Shown: positions 47,443 through 57,134, counted from the first letter of the stretch. The stretch: 64,000 nt of DNA from Vibrio ulleungensis (GCF_016900875.1 NZ_JAFEUM010000006.1:62001-126000); one strand, 5' to 3'. Program-made: numbers and translations. The notes: generated from the letters alone by a model not told the origin.

Positions 47443-48384
47443 ATGATCATAGTTACCGGTGGTGCTGGAATGATTGGCAGCAATATTGTCAAAGCACTCA
47501 ACGAGCAAGGCATTCGCGATATTCTGGTTGTGGACAACCTTAAAAACGGTAAAAAGTTTAAAAATTTGGTTGATCTCGATATCGCTGACTACATGGATCG
47601 AGATGATTTTCTTGCACAGATCATGGCCGGTGACGACTTTGGTCCCGTAGATGCAGTGTTCCATGAAGGCGCATGTTCAGCCACCACAGAGTGGGATGGC
47701 AAATATATGATGCTGAACAATTACGAGTACTCGAAAGAGCTTTTGCATTACTGCCTTGAGCGAGATATCCCCTTCTTGTATGCCTCATCAGCTGCGACCT
47801 ACGGCGACACCGATGTCTTCAAAGAAGAAAAACAGTACGAAGGTGCACTCAACGTTTATGGATACTCTAAACAGCAGTTTGATAACTATGTTCGTCGGAT
47901 ATGGCAAGATGCGCAAGAGCACGGCGAAACCGTAAGTCAGATTACAGGTTTTCGTTACTTTAACGTATATGGCCCAGGTGAAGACCATAAAGGGTCGATG
48001 GCATCAGTGGCGTTTCATCTCAACAACCAAATGTTGGCTGGAGAAAACCCGAAATTGTTTGAAGGCAGTGGCCACTTTAGACGTGACTTTGTGTATGTCG
48101 GTGACGTAGCAGCTGTTAATCTATGGTTTTTAAACGCAGGCAAATCAGGCATCTTTAACCTTGGAACAGGTAACGCAGAGTCATTTGAGGAAGTCGCTAA
48201 AGCTGTAGTGGTTCATCATGGTAAAGGAGAGGTCGAAACAATACCGTTTCCTGAACACCTTAAAGGCGCTTACCAAGAATATACTCAAGCGGATTTGACC
48301 AATTTACGAGCGGCTGGATGTGCTCATTCTTTTAAAACGGTATCTGAAGGTGTAGCAGAATACCTATCGTTCAAGAATAAATAA
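47443..48384 (+). CDS. hldD: ADP-L-glycero-D-manno-heptose 6-epimerase
   Basis: Makes the heptose donor for LPS core from the D,D epimer. Short-chain dehydrogenase motifs: [20 protein letters not shown] (NADP loop GxxGxxG) at residues 2-21, and [13 protein letters not shown] (YxxxK) near 139-151. [20 protein letters not shown] follows. Length 313 residues (E. coli 310). It is preceded by a 95-bp gap and followed by a leader hairpin. Confidence 0.97.
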   Translation: MIIVTGGAGMIGSNIVKALNEQGIRDILVVDNLKNGKKFKNLVDLDIADYMDRDDFLAQIMAGDDFGPVDAVFHEGACSATTEWDGKYMMLNNYEYSKELLHYCLERDIPFLYASSAATYGDTDVFKEEKQYEGALNVYGYSKQQFDNYVRRIWQDAQEHGETVSQITGFRYFNVYGPGEDHKGSMASVAFHLNNQMLAGENPKLFEGSGHFRRDFVYVGDVAAVNLWFLNAGKSGIFNLGTGNAESFEEVAKAVVVHHGKGEVETIPFPEHLKGAYQEYTQADLTNLRAAGCAHSFKTVSEGVAEYLSFKNK

Positions 48385-48414
48385 TCCCGGCTAACCTTGT
48401 TTCCCCTAGTGTAT

Positions 48415-48447
48415 ATAGACACTGCTTTAGATTAAACGCAGTGTCTA
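48415..48447 (+). promoter_or_regulatory. Hairpin between hldD and the acyltransferase gene
   Basis: Perfect 11-bp stem ATAGACACTGC (48415-48425) and GCAGTGTCTAT (48437-48447), with loop of about 11-12 nt. It is not followed by a T tract, and lies 24 bp before the next ATG. It could end hldD transcripts or influence the downstream leader. Confidence 0.5.
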
Positions 48448-48471
48448 TCCTACCGTTGAAGATGATGCGTA

Positions 48472-49449
48472 ATGACCCAGCGAAATGATTTCGACCCTAA
48501 AGCCTATAACCCTACTTTTCAGTGGCGATTTTTCGCACCTAAATACTGGGGTGTTTGGCTCGCCTTGATTGTGGGAATCCCAGTGGCCTTGCTGCCACGA
48601 AAGTGGCATTTGAAGTTAGCGACAATTATTGCCAATCATTTCCATAAAAAAGAGAGGGGCCCTGCACATCGAGCACGTGTAAATCTGCATCTCTGTTTTC
48701 CAGAAAAATCTTATGAAGAACGTGAAGAGATCATTCGACAAACCTTCATAACCGCCGTTTCCTTTTTACTTTCTTTTCCTGCGCTGACATTAAAAAATAA
48801 GCAGTGGTTAGCAAAAAATACAACTGTTAGTGGTTTAGAGAACATAACTCAAGCAACGGACAATGGCGACAATGTTATTTTGCTGGTTCCTCATACATTT
48901 GCCATTGATATCCCAGCTATTTTGCTCGCTTCCAAGGGGATGCCTGTTTCCGCGATGGCTAAAAAGCAGAAAAATGAAGTGGCAGACTGGCTAATGCATC
49001 GGCAACGGGTTCAGTATGGTGGTCGAGTCTATGAAAGAAGTGGCGGCATTAAGCCATTCATTAAGTCGATAAAAGAAGGATACCTAGGCTACTACCTTCC
49101 CGATCAAGACCATGGACCAGAGCACAGTATTTTTGTGGACTTTTTTGCGACCACCAAAGCCACATTACCAGGCTTGGGCAAACTATCTAAAGTCTCAAGA
49201 GCAAAAATTGTCCCTGTCTACTCTATGTACAATGCACAGCTTGGTCGATATGAAATCAAAATTGAACCCGCATTTTCTCCCTTCCCAACAGACACTGAAG
49301 AAGGTGATGCTCGCGCCATGAATGGGTTTATTGAACGCAATGCTACTGCAAGACCCGAGCAGTACATGTGGGTATTGCAACTGTTACACAGTCAGCAAAG
49401 TGGTAAAGACTTATATGTCGAGCTCAACGATCTATTTTATCCCCGCTAA
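48472..49449 (+). CDS. Lipid A late acyltransferase, LpxL/LpxM family
   Basis: A 325-residue membrane-bound enzyme that adds a secondary acyl chain to lipid A. One N-terminal segment (about 24-42, WGVWLALIVGIPVALLPRKW) is followed by the catalytic HX4D in LVPHTFAIDIPAILLASKG. YLPDQDHGPEHSIFVDFFAT is the typical third block. LpxL, LpxM and LpxN cannot be told apart safely, so no symbol is given. Its TAA stop overlaps the stop of the convergent glycosyltransferase by 4 bp (CTAA). Confidence 0.88.
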   Translation: MTQRNDFDPKAYNPTFQWRFFAPKYWGVWLALIVGIPVALLPRKWHLKLATIIANHFHKKERGPAHRARVNLHLCFPEKSYEEREEIIRQTFITAVSFLLSFPALTLKNKQWLAKNTTVSGLENITQATDNGDNVILLVPHTFAIDIPAILLASKGMPVSAMAKKQKNEVADWLMHRQRVQYGGRVYERSGGIKPFIKSIKEGYLGYYLPDQDHGPEHSIFVDFFATTKATLPGLGKLSKVSRAKIVPVYSMYNAQLGRYEIKIEPAFSPFPTDTEEGDARAMNGFIERNATARPEQYMWVLQLLHSQQSGKDLYVELNDLFYPR

Positions 49450-50240
49450 TTCAGAAACTCGCTAATGCCATTCTTACAATAAGAGAGCTTCTTACCAATA
49501 GTATCATTCAATATTTGGTCATTTTCAGGCAATGCATCTCTGCTGTTTTCGTTGTGATAAAGATGGTAGCCAGCACCAGAGAACTTTAAGTACAATCGGT
49601 TCAGGCCCGAATTTAACAGCCTTACTACAAATTCACTGTCCTCACGACCCCAACCAACAAAGTCGTTATTGAAGCCATTAACAGCAATGATGTCGCTTTT
49701 CCAAAAGGACATATTGCAACTTCTTGTAGACTTATCCGTATTAGATATGCGTGAAAAAACTCTTGAAAGTAGGCGGCTGTTAATAATGTTTTTTCTATTT
49801 TTTAGACCTGAAGTCCAAAAAGAAATCGTTCTATTGTCTTCAATTACTTCTTGAGAAAGGGTGTTACTAAGTAATACTCGTCCACCTTGAATAAACTGGT
49901 TCGGAGTAGCATTACTGGCGTGATCTTCAATAAAGGTTGGGGGAAGAATCATATCGCCATCTATGATGATAATATAGTCGCCTGCAGCGCTAGCAATCGC
50001 TTTATTTCGAGATCGTGCTGCTCGAAAACCACAGTCGTCTTGCCAACTGTGGATCAGAGGAACGGGAAAATCCTTACTCAGATTTAGCAGCATTTCTCGT
50101 GTGTCAGCCCCCGAACCATCGTCTGCGACAATGACCTCAGAGGGCATAGTATTTTGCTGTGTAACGCTATGTAACACAGCCAGTAATGCTTCTTTCCAAT
50201 TATATGTAGTGATAACTAGCGTGACAGCAGGTAAAGTCAT
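49446..50240 (-). CDS. Glycosyltransferase family 2 with galactosyltransferase-type C-terminus
   Basis: A 264-residue GT2 protein. It begins LPAVTLVITTYNWKEALLAV, has the nucleotide/metal motif DYIIIIDGDMILPP near residues 90-103 and the C-terminal VGWGREDSEFVVRLLNSG near 200-217, which resembles the GalT C-terminal block of LPS glycosyltransferases. ATG 50240 has GGAG upstream and is preferred over 50294. It starts 2 bp after waaL, so the two are coupled. Its stop overlaps that of the convergent acyltransferase. Confidence 0.87.
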   Translation of the reverse strand: MTLPAVTLVITTYNWKEALLAVLHSVTQQNTMPSEVIVADDGSGADTREMLLNLSKDFPVPLIHSWQDDCGFRAARSRNKAIASAAGDYIIIIDGDMILPPTFIEDHASNATPNQFIQGGRVLLSNTLSQEVIEDNRTISFWTSGLKNRKNIINSRLLSRVFSRISNTDKSTRSCNMSFWKSDIIAVNGFNNDFVGWGREDSEFVVRLLNSGLNRLYLKFSGAGYHLYHNENSRDALPENDQILNDTIGKKLSYCKNGISEFLN

Positions 50241-50242
50241 GT

Positions 50243-51442
50243 TCAACTCCGAATTTTTCGACGGCTCTGTTCTTTTTGTGAGTATGCCATGCACAGTGAA
50301 GTTGCGATTATGTATACAGTTAGACTTCGAGCATCAGAAAAGGGCGTATAGGCCATGGCCGCTACTGCAAAAACCACCGGTGGACCAACAATAATGAGCG
50401 AGTCATCATGACGACTTTTGATAGCTCGATAAACGGGATATAGCAGTAGAATCAGCATAAAAATTAGACCAACCAGGCCATATTTGACCCACTTCTCAAA
50501 GTAATCGTTGTGGAAATCCCAACTGACGACTTGATGGACTAGCGGAGTTATTTCACCTGACTCTAGCATTGCGTCCCATCGAGGAGCAAGTTTATTACCA
50601 TGACCAAATATCGGCGCCTCTGGAATCATACCTAAGGCAACATTATAGACTTGTAGCCTTTGCCCAATAGACGTATCTAAGTTGCCTGCAGAAATTGCCT
50701 GTACTTCTCCAATTGTAACGATGATTCTATTTTTTGTTATAGGGTAGCTCAGTACTGCAGATAGTGACAAAATGACCATGCCAATAGCCATTACTTTTCC
50801 TCTGTTTTTGCTTTTTACAACTAGCCACAAAACAGTGAGTCCTACAAATACCACAAAAGCAATAATAGCACTTCTGATATCGGTAGCTAATAAAGTAATA
50901 GTGAGTATTAGTAAGTTTATGCCGAAGAATATTCGAGTTCGTGGCTTTTTATTCACGATTAATAAACTAAGAGATATAGAGGCTAGTACAGCAATGCTCG
51001 CGGCAAAAGGTAATGGGTTGACTGGCCAAAGATTTCTGGGTACAGGGTCTATAATTTGAAAGTTAGTGACGTAGATTAGACCGTTTATCGACGCCACTAA
51101 CATGAGTAACGCTATATACTTAAAGTTAAGTGTTGATAGATTAACACTCATTAAAAACAGTGCCGAAATTATCAGCGCCCGCGTTTCTCGGCTATTGAAA
51201 CCGTGAATTTCTCCAGAAACTACAGCAAAAGCTAAGTACAACAATATTAGTTTTAACCAGCTACTGGATTTAATTTTATTAATTATGGATTTAGGGCCAT
51301 TAATTACTGTTATTACTAAAAATGAAATAGCCATGATGCCTACGAGAAACTTGTCACCTCTCGAATACCAGAACATGCCTGTAACTATCCATATTAATGG
51401 TAAATAGGAAAATACACTCAACAGTCTGTTTTTATTGTTCAT
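50243..51442 (-). CDS. waaL: O-antigen ligase family protein (WaaL-type)
   Basis: Multi-pass inner-membrane enzyme, about 10-12 hydrophobic segments in 399 residues, that joins O-antigen to lipid A-core. The large periplasmic loop near residues 260-320 has IFGHGNKLAPRWDAM and the conserved DFHNDYFEKWVKYGLVGLIF (His of Wzy_C/WaaL). Sequence identity in this family is low, so a Wzy-type polymerase is a possible alternative; its place between waaF and a core transferase favours ligase. ATG 51442 is used rather than TTG 51448. AT-rich. Confidence 0.82.
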   Translation of the reverse strand: MNNKNRLLSVFSYLPLIWIVTGMFWYSRGDKFLVGIMAISFLVITVINGPKSIINKIKSSSWLKLILLYLAFAVVSGEIHGFNSRETRALIISALFLMSVNLSTLNFKYIALLMLVASINGLIYVTNFQIIDPVPRNLWPVNPLPFAASIAVLASISLSLLIVNKKPRTRIFFGINLLILTITLLATDIRSAIIAFVVFVGLTVLWLVVKSKNRGKVMAIGMVILSLSAVLSYPITKNRIIVTIGEVQAISAGNLDTSIGQRLQVYNVALGMIPEAPIFGHGNKLAPRWDAMLESGEITPLVHQVVSWDFHNDYFEKWVKYGLVGLIFMLILLLYPVYRAIKSRHDDSLIIVGPPVVFAVAAMAYTPFSDARSLTVYIIATSLCMAYSQKEQSRRKIRS

Positions 51443-51484
51443 TTTCAATAAGGTTCTCTAAGTTCACAGGGCTCGTTAACGCGC

Positions 51485-52519
51485 TCAAAAGGCGCTAATT
51501 TTGTCTAAAACTGTTCGACTCGAAATGTCGGTAAGGCATTTCAAATGACCGAAAGGGCAGGTTCTTTTAAAGCAGGGTCTGCATTCAATATCGGTATGGA
51601 CTATCGCACACTGCTCAGTCAAGGGAGGAGTATAATCTGGAGAGGTGGAGCCGTAAATGGCTACTATGTTACAACCGACCGCTGCAGCTATATGCATCAG
51701 TCCAGAATCGTTGGCAACAACCGTTTTACAAGCCGCTAGGAGATCGACTGCGTCAATCAATGATGTTTGCCCTGCGAGTACTTTGATGTTGGGCTTAGCA
51801 CTGTCGTCTACAAGATTGAGAATGCTTTCACAAGTGGCAAGATCTTTTTGCGAACCAAACAACCAAACCTGCTTTCCCTGTTCAGCTAGTGACTGCGCAA
51901 CACTGGCGTAATGAGCTTCTGGCCATTTTTTGGCTGGACCAAATTCGGCACCAGGGCATAGACCTATCACTTCCGACTCAACGGATAAACTAAGCCTTTT
52001 TGTTGCCGCTTCTTGCGCGCTTTTATCGACGGTAAACTTGGGTGTTGGCAGTCTGTTTAATTGAACGATATTGCTGTTAGCGTTTAACGTGCCTTGAGAG
52101 TGAGCTAAGGCGCAATATCGTTCAACCATATACGAATACTGGTTAGGTTTTTTTCTCTGGTCATTAAGTAAAACAAATCTTGGCTCTCGTTTTTGCCAGC
52201 CAACTCGCTTTGGGATATTGGCAAGCCAAGGAATGATGGCCGATTTAATTGAGTGGGGTAACACATAAGCAATATCATAACCGTTTCGTTTGAGCTTTTT
52301 AGCTAACTTGAAACGTGTTGCTAAGCCAATAGAGCCATGGCCAACAGGCATTGCAATAGCACCGTCAACCTCTGGCATGCGTTCGAGTAGCGGTAAGCAC
52401 CAGTCGGGCGCGAGAACGTCAATGCTAGCGTTAGGGTGTTGACTCTTTAGGGTCGTGTATAAAGATTGAGACATGACCATATCCCCAATCCAGGAAGGGC
52501 CCACAACCAGTATTTTCAT
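51485..52519 (-). CDS. waaF: LPS heptosyltransferase II
   Basis: GT9 enzyme that adds the second heptose of the inner core. It starts KILVVGPSWIGDMVMSQSLY, the WaaF N-terminus, with LCPGAEFGPAKKWPEAHYAS near 187-206 and VVANDSGLMHIAAAVGCNIV near 262-281. Length 344 residues (E. coli 348). First annotated gene of the minus-strand waaF-waaL-GT2 unit; a small ORF ends 1 bp before its ATG. Confidence 0.95.
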   Translation of the reverse strand: MKILVVGPSWIGDMVMSQSLYTTLKSQHPNASIDVLAPDWCLPLLERMPEVDGAIAMPVGHGSIGLATRFKLAKKLKRNGYDIAYVLPHSIKSAIIPWLANIPKRVGWQKREPRFVLLNDQRKKPNQYSYMVERYCALAHSQGTLNANSNIVQLNRLPTPKFTVDKSAQEAATKRLSLSVESEVIGLCPGAEFGPAKKWPEAHYASVAQSLAEQGKQVWLFGSQKDLATCESILNLVDDSAKPNIKVLAGQTSLIDAVDLLAACKTVVANDSGLMHIAAAVGCNIVAIYGSTSPDYTPPLTEQCAIVHTDIECRPCFKRTCPFGHLKCLTDISSRTVLDKISAF

Positions 52520-52520
52520 G

Positions 52521-52694
52521 TTATATGGTACTCTTTGTCTTATTCAGAGAAATAATCCCCGCAATTAACAGACTAATCACTTGAGGTTTATAGTCTAACA
52601 CCGCTAACATTGCGAGGCTATAATAGTCCCAGACGGACAGCCTATTTCGTGTGCTGAACGCATGAATGGCATGTTCGCTCAATTTTGTGGTCAT
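52521..52694 (-). CDS. Possible small membrane protein upstream of waaF
   Basis: An open frame ends with TAA one base before the waaF ATG. From ATG 52694 it encodes 57 residues with a hydrophobic run (DYYSLAMLAVLDY, then VISLLIAGIISL). The position suggests translational coupling to waaF. Against it, there is no clear ribosome site and it meets the kdkA 5' end on the other strand. It could be an unrelated open frame. Confidence 0.35.
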   Translation of the reverse strand: MTTKLSEHAIHAFSTRNRLSVWDYYSLAMLAVLDYKPQVISLLIAGIISLNKTKSTI

Positions 52695-52697
52695 CCA

Positions 52698-53456
52698 ATG
52701 ATAAAAATACGCGTTCAAGAACACCCAAAACACGATATCTGGTTCGACAATGACCTTATAACTCAAAAACAGGCATTGCTGTGTTTAGATATTGAAAAAT
52801 CTGGGGCAGATCATTTAATCACGGGAAAAGCGAGTGGGCGAGGCACGACATGGTTTTTGCAGCTTACCGCGACGCTTGAAGTCGCAGTGCGGCGATATCG
52901 ACGCGGTGGGGTTATTGGTCGATTCATTAAAGAGCGTTTTTTCTTTTTGGGTACTTCAAAACTGCGCAGCTACGCCGAGCTCAAATTGCTTGAAAAACTG
53001 AGTGAACGTGGCGTCCATGTACCTAAGCCGGTTTGCGCGAGTGTTACCTTTGTCACTCCATTTTCTTACACCGCAGACATTGTCACGCAACGCATTCATC
53101 ACGCCCGCGACTTGGCAGAAACGTTAAGCCAGTCGACACTTCCAACGGATGTGTGGCAAACAATAGGCATTGAAATTGCGAAAATGCATAACATTGGCGT
53201 CAATCATACCGATCTGAACCTTCGCAATATTATGCTCGATAGCCAGCAACAAGCCTGGCTCATCGATTTTGATAAGTGTATTGACGAATCGGCCCGAGGC
53301 GTAGGTTTCCTAGGGCAGACTCGATGGAAGACCAATAACCTCTCTAGGCTTAAGCGTTCTCTACTAAAAGAGCAAAGCCTGCGAACTTGCCACTGGAGTG
53401 AAAATGATTGGCAAACCTTGTTGGATAGCTACCATCAAACGATGGCTCAACCCTAA
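52698..53456 (+). CDS. kdkA: 3-deoxy-D-manno-octulosonic acid kinase
   Basis: Phosphorylates Kdo of the LPS inner core. Kinase-fold motifs: ASGRGTTWFLQL near residues 45, RYRRGGVIGRFIKERFFF near 66-83, the catalytic loop VNHTDLNLRNIMLD and the metal Asp in LIDFDKCID. ATG 52698 gives 252 residues, near the family size (about 240); the frame opens at 52662. Vibrio and Haemophilus have one Kdo with a phosphate, in keeping with KdkA. Convergent with waaA with overlapping stops (CTAA). Confidence 0.92.
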   Translation: MIKIRVQEHPKHDIWFDNDLITQKQALLCLDIEKSGADHLITGKASGRGTTWFLQLTATLEVAVRRYRRGGVIGRFIKERFFFLGTSKLRSYAELKLLEKLSERGVHVPKPVCASVTFVTPFSYTADIVTQRIHHARDLAETLSQSTLPTDVWQTIGIEIAKMHNIGVNHTDLNLRNIMLDSQQQAWLIDFDKCIDESARGVGFLGQTRWKTNNLSRLKRSLLKEQSLRTCHWSENDWQTLLDSYHQTMAQP

Positions 53457-54739
53457 CCTGTAGCTCCTTGCTGGTCGAAATACTGCGACACGGCAGAGAG
53501 CGTCTTGCTCACAGCACCACGATTGTCCTCTACAATGGTTTTGGCTTGTCTACCAGCATGATCGGCACGACTTTTATTGTTTAAAAACTCTAACACTTGA
53601 TGCGAGATAGCCTGGGGCTCTTGTGCAATGAACAGCGCATCGTTTGCGAGTAACTTGTCGGCGATCTGCGCAAAATTAAAGTAGCTAGGGCCAGAAATAA
53701 TCGGCAGTGATAAAGCTGCGGGCTCTAATAAGTTGTGTCCGCCGACCTTGTCGCCAATAAGACTCCCACCCATAAAGCATACATCCGCACTGGCTAGAAG
53801 CAGCAGCAACTCACCCATAGTGTCTCCTAAGTACACTTGGTGTTGTTTATTATCTGCGAGTACAGTGCGTCGCCCAACAGACAACGCCATAGAGCGGCCC
53901 AGTTCATACACTTCGTCAAAGCGTTCTGGGTGCCGAGGCACAATAATGAGTAACGCCTCAGGGTGTGTGAGCAGTATTTGCTTATGGGCTTGATAAAGCA
54001 GCTCGTCTTCTCCGCTGTGTGTACTGGCGGCAATCCAGGTGGGCCTATTTGCGCCCAGTTCAGCTCTTAACTGTTTAGCTTTTATTGGAATAGACTCATC
54101 GATGTGGATGTCAAACTTAACCGACCCTGTGACTGTCACCTTGTGCTTGCTCACACCTAAACGAATAAACCGTTCTGCGTCCTGCGTGTACTGACATAAA
54201 ATCTGGTCAAGTGGATGCATCAGTAAATGGCACAGCGGCGGTACCTTAAGATAACGACGGCACGATCGCTCTGATAGACGAGCATTGATTAGGGTAATGG
54301 GGATGTTAGCGCGTTGAGCCTGATGCAAGGTATTTGGCCACAGTTCTGTTTCCATGATAAACAGTGCTTTAGGCTGAATTGTCTTGATAAATCGACGCAC
54401 ACACCAAGCAAAGTCAATAGGCATATAGCGGTGTAATATCTTACCCGGTAGTTTTTCGGCTTGTTGAGCACCTGTTGCTGTGGTGGTGGTGATGATTATG
54501 GTTTGTTCTGGGTAGCTCGCGTGCATTGATTTGATGATGGGTGTTGCCGCGATGACCTCACCAACAGAGACTGCATGGAACCATATGGGGTTATCGTGTC
54601 CCGTTGGGTCCACAAAGCCAAAATGTTCTTTCCAGCGAGAGCCAAATGTTGGTTTTCCCTTTTTGGGTTTATACAGGGTCGCCAACAACAGCGGAGAAAC
54701 CAAAAACAAAACCAGACTATAAAATAAACGCAGCAGCAT
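53453..54739 (-). CDS. waaA: 3-deoxy-D-manno-octulosonic acid transferase
   Basis: Transfers Kdo to lipid IVA, an essential LPS step. N-terminal membrane anchor (about 3-22, LRLFYSLVLFLVSPLLLATL), acceptor-binding FHAVSVGEVIAATPII with the catalytic Glu, and IMETELWPNTLHQAQRANIP. The C-terminal domain has MGGSLIGDKVGGHNLLEPAA, the GT30 donor motif. Length 428 residues (E. coli 425). Its stop overlaps that of convergent kdkA. Confidence 0.96.
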   Translation of the reverse strand: MLLRLFYSLVLFLVSPLLLATLYKPKKGKPTFGSRWKEHFGFVDPTGHDNPIWFHAVSVGEVIAATPIIKSMHASYPEQTIIITTTTATGAQQAEKLPGKILHRYMPIDFAWCVRRFIKTIQPKALFIMETELWPNTLHQAQRANIPITLINARLSERSCRRYLKVPPLCHLLMHPLDQILCQYTQDAERFIRLGVSKHKVTVTGSVKFDIHIDESIPIKAKQLRAELGANRPTWIAASTHSGEDELLYQAHKQILLTHPEALLIIVPRHPERFDEVYELGRSMALSVGRRTVLADNKQHQVYLGDTMGELLLLLASADVCFMGGSLIGDKVGGHNLLEPAALSLPIISGPSYFNFAQIADKLLANDALFIAQEPQAISHQVLEFLNNKSRADHAGRQAKTIVEDNRGAVSKTLSAVSQYFDQQGATG

Positions 54740-54915
54740 GAGACCCCATTAATAGACGAACAACCCGGTACACGAAACCATTAACAAAAAGGGCTACGTT
54801 GTTGGCATTTTATAGTAGTTGATGGCTGTTCACCACCGCGCTGCAAGTGCGAGCCAATTTACTTTGGCTGCGATTCACTGCATAATTTCGTATTGCTTCA
54901 ATTGGATACCGCTAT

Positions 54916-55998
54916 ATGCCCCTTTTTAAAACCGCTCCTAACGCTATATGTATATTGCGCTTGTCAGCCGTTGGGGACGTGTGCAATACCATTGCGATGG
55001 CTCAAATGATCCAACGGCAATGGCCAAGCACTCGCATTACCTGGGTAACCGGAAAACTCGAGCAAGAGTTATTGCAAGGGTTAGAGGGCATTCGAGTGGT
55101 TGTGTTTGATAAAAAACAGGGCTCAAGTGCCTATAGGTCACTCTGGGCTGAGTTGGCAAACGAACGATTTGATGCATTATTACACTGCCAATATGCGTTA
55201 CGTGCCAGTATAGCGACACTAGGCATTAAAGCTCGATTCAAATTAGGTTTTGATCGGCACCGAAGCCAAGATTTCCAGACGTTGTTTACAAACCATAAAG
55301 TCCCCTCACCTATAGATAAACCACATGTGTTAGATGGTTTATTGGCTTTTGCTCAGGAATTAGGGGTGCAGTTGGAAAAGCCTTGCTGGGATCTCAATAT
55401 CGACGTGGCCGATAAGCAGTGGGCAGACAAACAACTGCTACAGCAGCAACCAAATTTAGTGATTGTTCCAGGGGCGAGTAAAGCTTACAAAAACTGGCAC
55501 AGCCAGGGGTATGCGCAGATTATTGAGCACGCTTCCAGTAAAGGATGGAAAATCACATTAGCGGGCAGCCCTTCTCCGGTTGAGCAAATCTTAGCGACAG
55601 AAATTGTGTCTAAAACCTCGGTAGCTATTAACAATATTGTCGGCAAATCGACGTTAAAACAGATGCTAGCGCTTCTAAAAGGTGCGGATCTGGTCATTGC
55701 ACCAGACACCGGTCCAACTCACATGGCCAATGCAGTTGGAACGCCAGTTATCGGGCTTTATGCTCACCATAATCCAGAAAGAACAGGTCCATATTACTTT
55801 CGTGATTACGTCGTGTCGGCCTATCAGCAAGCACTCGTCGCGGAGGGGCGGTCGAAGGCGCCAAATTGGCGGACTCGGGTGAAAGATCCGCAGGCAATGA
55901 ATCGCATAGTAGCGAGCGATGTAATCAATATGTTTGACAGAGCTTCTTTAGCCTTCAACATCGAACGCAACATCGAAGCAAAAGCAGCGAGTAAATAA
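54916..55998 (+). CDS. GT9 heptosyltransferase, OpsX/WaaC-like
   Basis: A 360-residue GT9 enzyme, probably adding the first heptose to Kdo. It begins ICILRLSAVGDVCNTIAMAQ and has the donor site VIAPDTGPTHMANAVGTPVI near 256-275. The overall form resembles Haemophilus OpsX more than enteric WaaC. It faces waaA across a 176-bp divergent gap. Which heptose it adds is inferred from context. Confidence 0.87.
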   Translation: MPLFKTAPNAICILRLSAVGDVCNTIAMAQMIQRQWPSTRITWVTGKLEQELLQGLEGIRVVVFDKKQGSSAYRSLWAELANERFDALLHCQYALRASIATLGIKARFKLGFDRHRSQDFQTLFTNHKVPSPIDKPHVLDGLLAFAQELGVQLEKPCWDLNIDVADKQWADKQLLQQQPNLVIVPGASKAYKNWHSQGYAQIIEHASSKGWKITLAGSPSPVEQILATEIVSKTSVAINNIVGKSTLKQMLALLKGADLVIAPDTGPTHMANAVGTPVIGLYAHHNPERTGPYYFRDYVVSAYQQALVAEGRSKAPNWRTRVKDPQAMNRIVASDVINMFDRASLAFNIERNIEAKAASK

Positions 55999-56088
55999 CA
56001 AAGGTGCCGTGCCCGATCTTGGTGTTTTGGCGACAAAGCGACAAACAAGCTGAAGGTAGTTTGAAGTAATTATGTTGAGAATAAAGCG

Positions 56089-57066
56089 ATGAATATTTTA
56101 CTGTTTATGGATGCCGTTTTACCCGCAGTCAATTATGGCGGCACACAACGTGTGGTGTGGGATCTTGCTTACGCATTGTCGACCATGGGGCACAGGATCA
56201 CACTTCTTGCGGCAAAAGGTACCGTTTGCCCGTTTGCAAAGGTGATCGACTACAACCCAGAAGCACCGTTTGAACAACAAGTTCCCAAGGACATCGATAT
56301 TGTTCATGCGCACTCGCAGTGCAACTGTTCTTCATTTCCGATAGTCCATACCATGCACGGAAACAGCAACACTCAAGCAAGCAGCAATACCATCTTTGTA
56401 TCAAAAAACCATGCTCTTCGTCATGGTGGGAGCGCCTATGTACACAATGGACTCAATTGGGACAACTACCCAGAGGTTTCCCTGAATGCCGCGGGGAATC
56501 GCCAACGCTTTCACTTTTTGGGTAAAGCCGCATGGCGACTAAAAAACGTTCAAGGTGCGATAGATATTACCAAATTAGCCAAGCAGCAACTGGACGTGTT
56601 AGGTGGCCATCGCTTCAACATTAAAATGGGGGTCCGCTTTACCTTTGATCGCCATGTACGATTTCATGGCATGGTCAATGATGTGGAAAAATCGTCTATT
56701 ATGAGTGGCTCTAAAGGGTTGGTCTTTCCCGTCACTTGGCATGAACCTTTTGGCCTAGCCATCACCGAAAGCCTTTACTTTGGTTGCCCTGTCTTTGCCA
56801 CGCCGTACGGATCATTGCCCGAGTTAGTCAGCAATGAGGTTGGATTACTATCTGACTCGCAACCAGATCTTGTTACGGCGGTGTCTAATGCCGAACAGTT
56901 TTCATCGAAGGTTTGCCACGAGTACGCAAGAGATCTTTTTAACGCACATGTTATGGCCGAACGTTATCTTGGATTCTACGATAAAATCATTAATAACCAA
57001 CCACTTAACGAAATTAAGCCCGATTGGCAGCCGGCGCCATTTAAAAAACTGCCGTATAAAAAATAG
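56089..57066 (+). CDS. Glycosyltransferase family 4 protein
   Basis: A 325-residue GT-B-fold enzyme. N-terminal acceptor domain begins NILLFMDAVLPAVNYGGTQR; the retaining GT4 motif E-x7-E is in WHEPFGLAITESLYFGCPVF near residues 222-241. Probable core-oligosaccharide transferase; sugar unknown. It follows the OpsX-like gene by 90 bp and ends in front of a bidirectional hairpin. Confidence 0.87.
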   Translation: MNILLFMDAVLPAVNYGGTQRVVWDLAYALSTMGHRITLLAAKGTVCPFAKVIDYNPEAPFEQQVPKDIDIVHAHSQCNCSSFPIVHTMHGNSNTQASSNTIFVSKNHALRHGGSAYVHNGLNWDNYPEVSLNAAGNRQRFHFLGKAAWRLKNVQGAIDITKLAKQQLDVLGGHRFNIKMGVRFTFDRHVRFHGMVNDVEKSSIMSGSKGLVFPVTWHEPFGLAITESLYFGCPVFATPYGSLPELVSNEVGLLSDSQPDLVTAVSNAEQFSSKVCHEYARDLFNAHVMAERYLGFYDKIINNQPLNEIKPDWQPAPFKKLPYKK

Positions 57067-57088
57067 CACCGCCATATTCACTTTTATT

Positions 57089-57118
57089 AGGCGCACACAA
57101 CTATGCTTATGTGCGCCT
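57089..57118. terminator. Hairpin between convergent GT4 and GT9 genes
   Basis: Stem AGGCGCACA (57089-57097) and TGTGCGCCT (57110-57118) with a 12-nt loop. Flanked by short T/A-rich stretches (TTATT and TAAATAA), so weak bidirectional termination is likely. Confidence 0.6.
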
Positions 57119-57134
57119 TAAATAATAACAAAGC

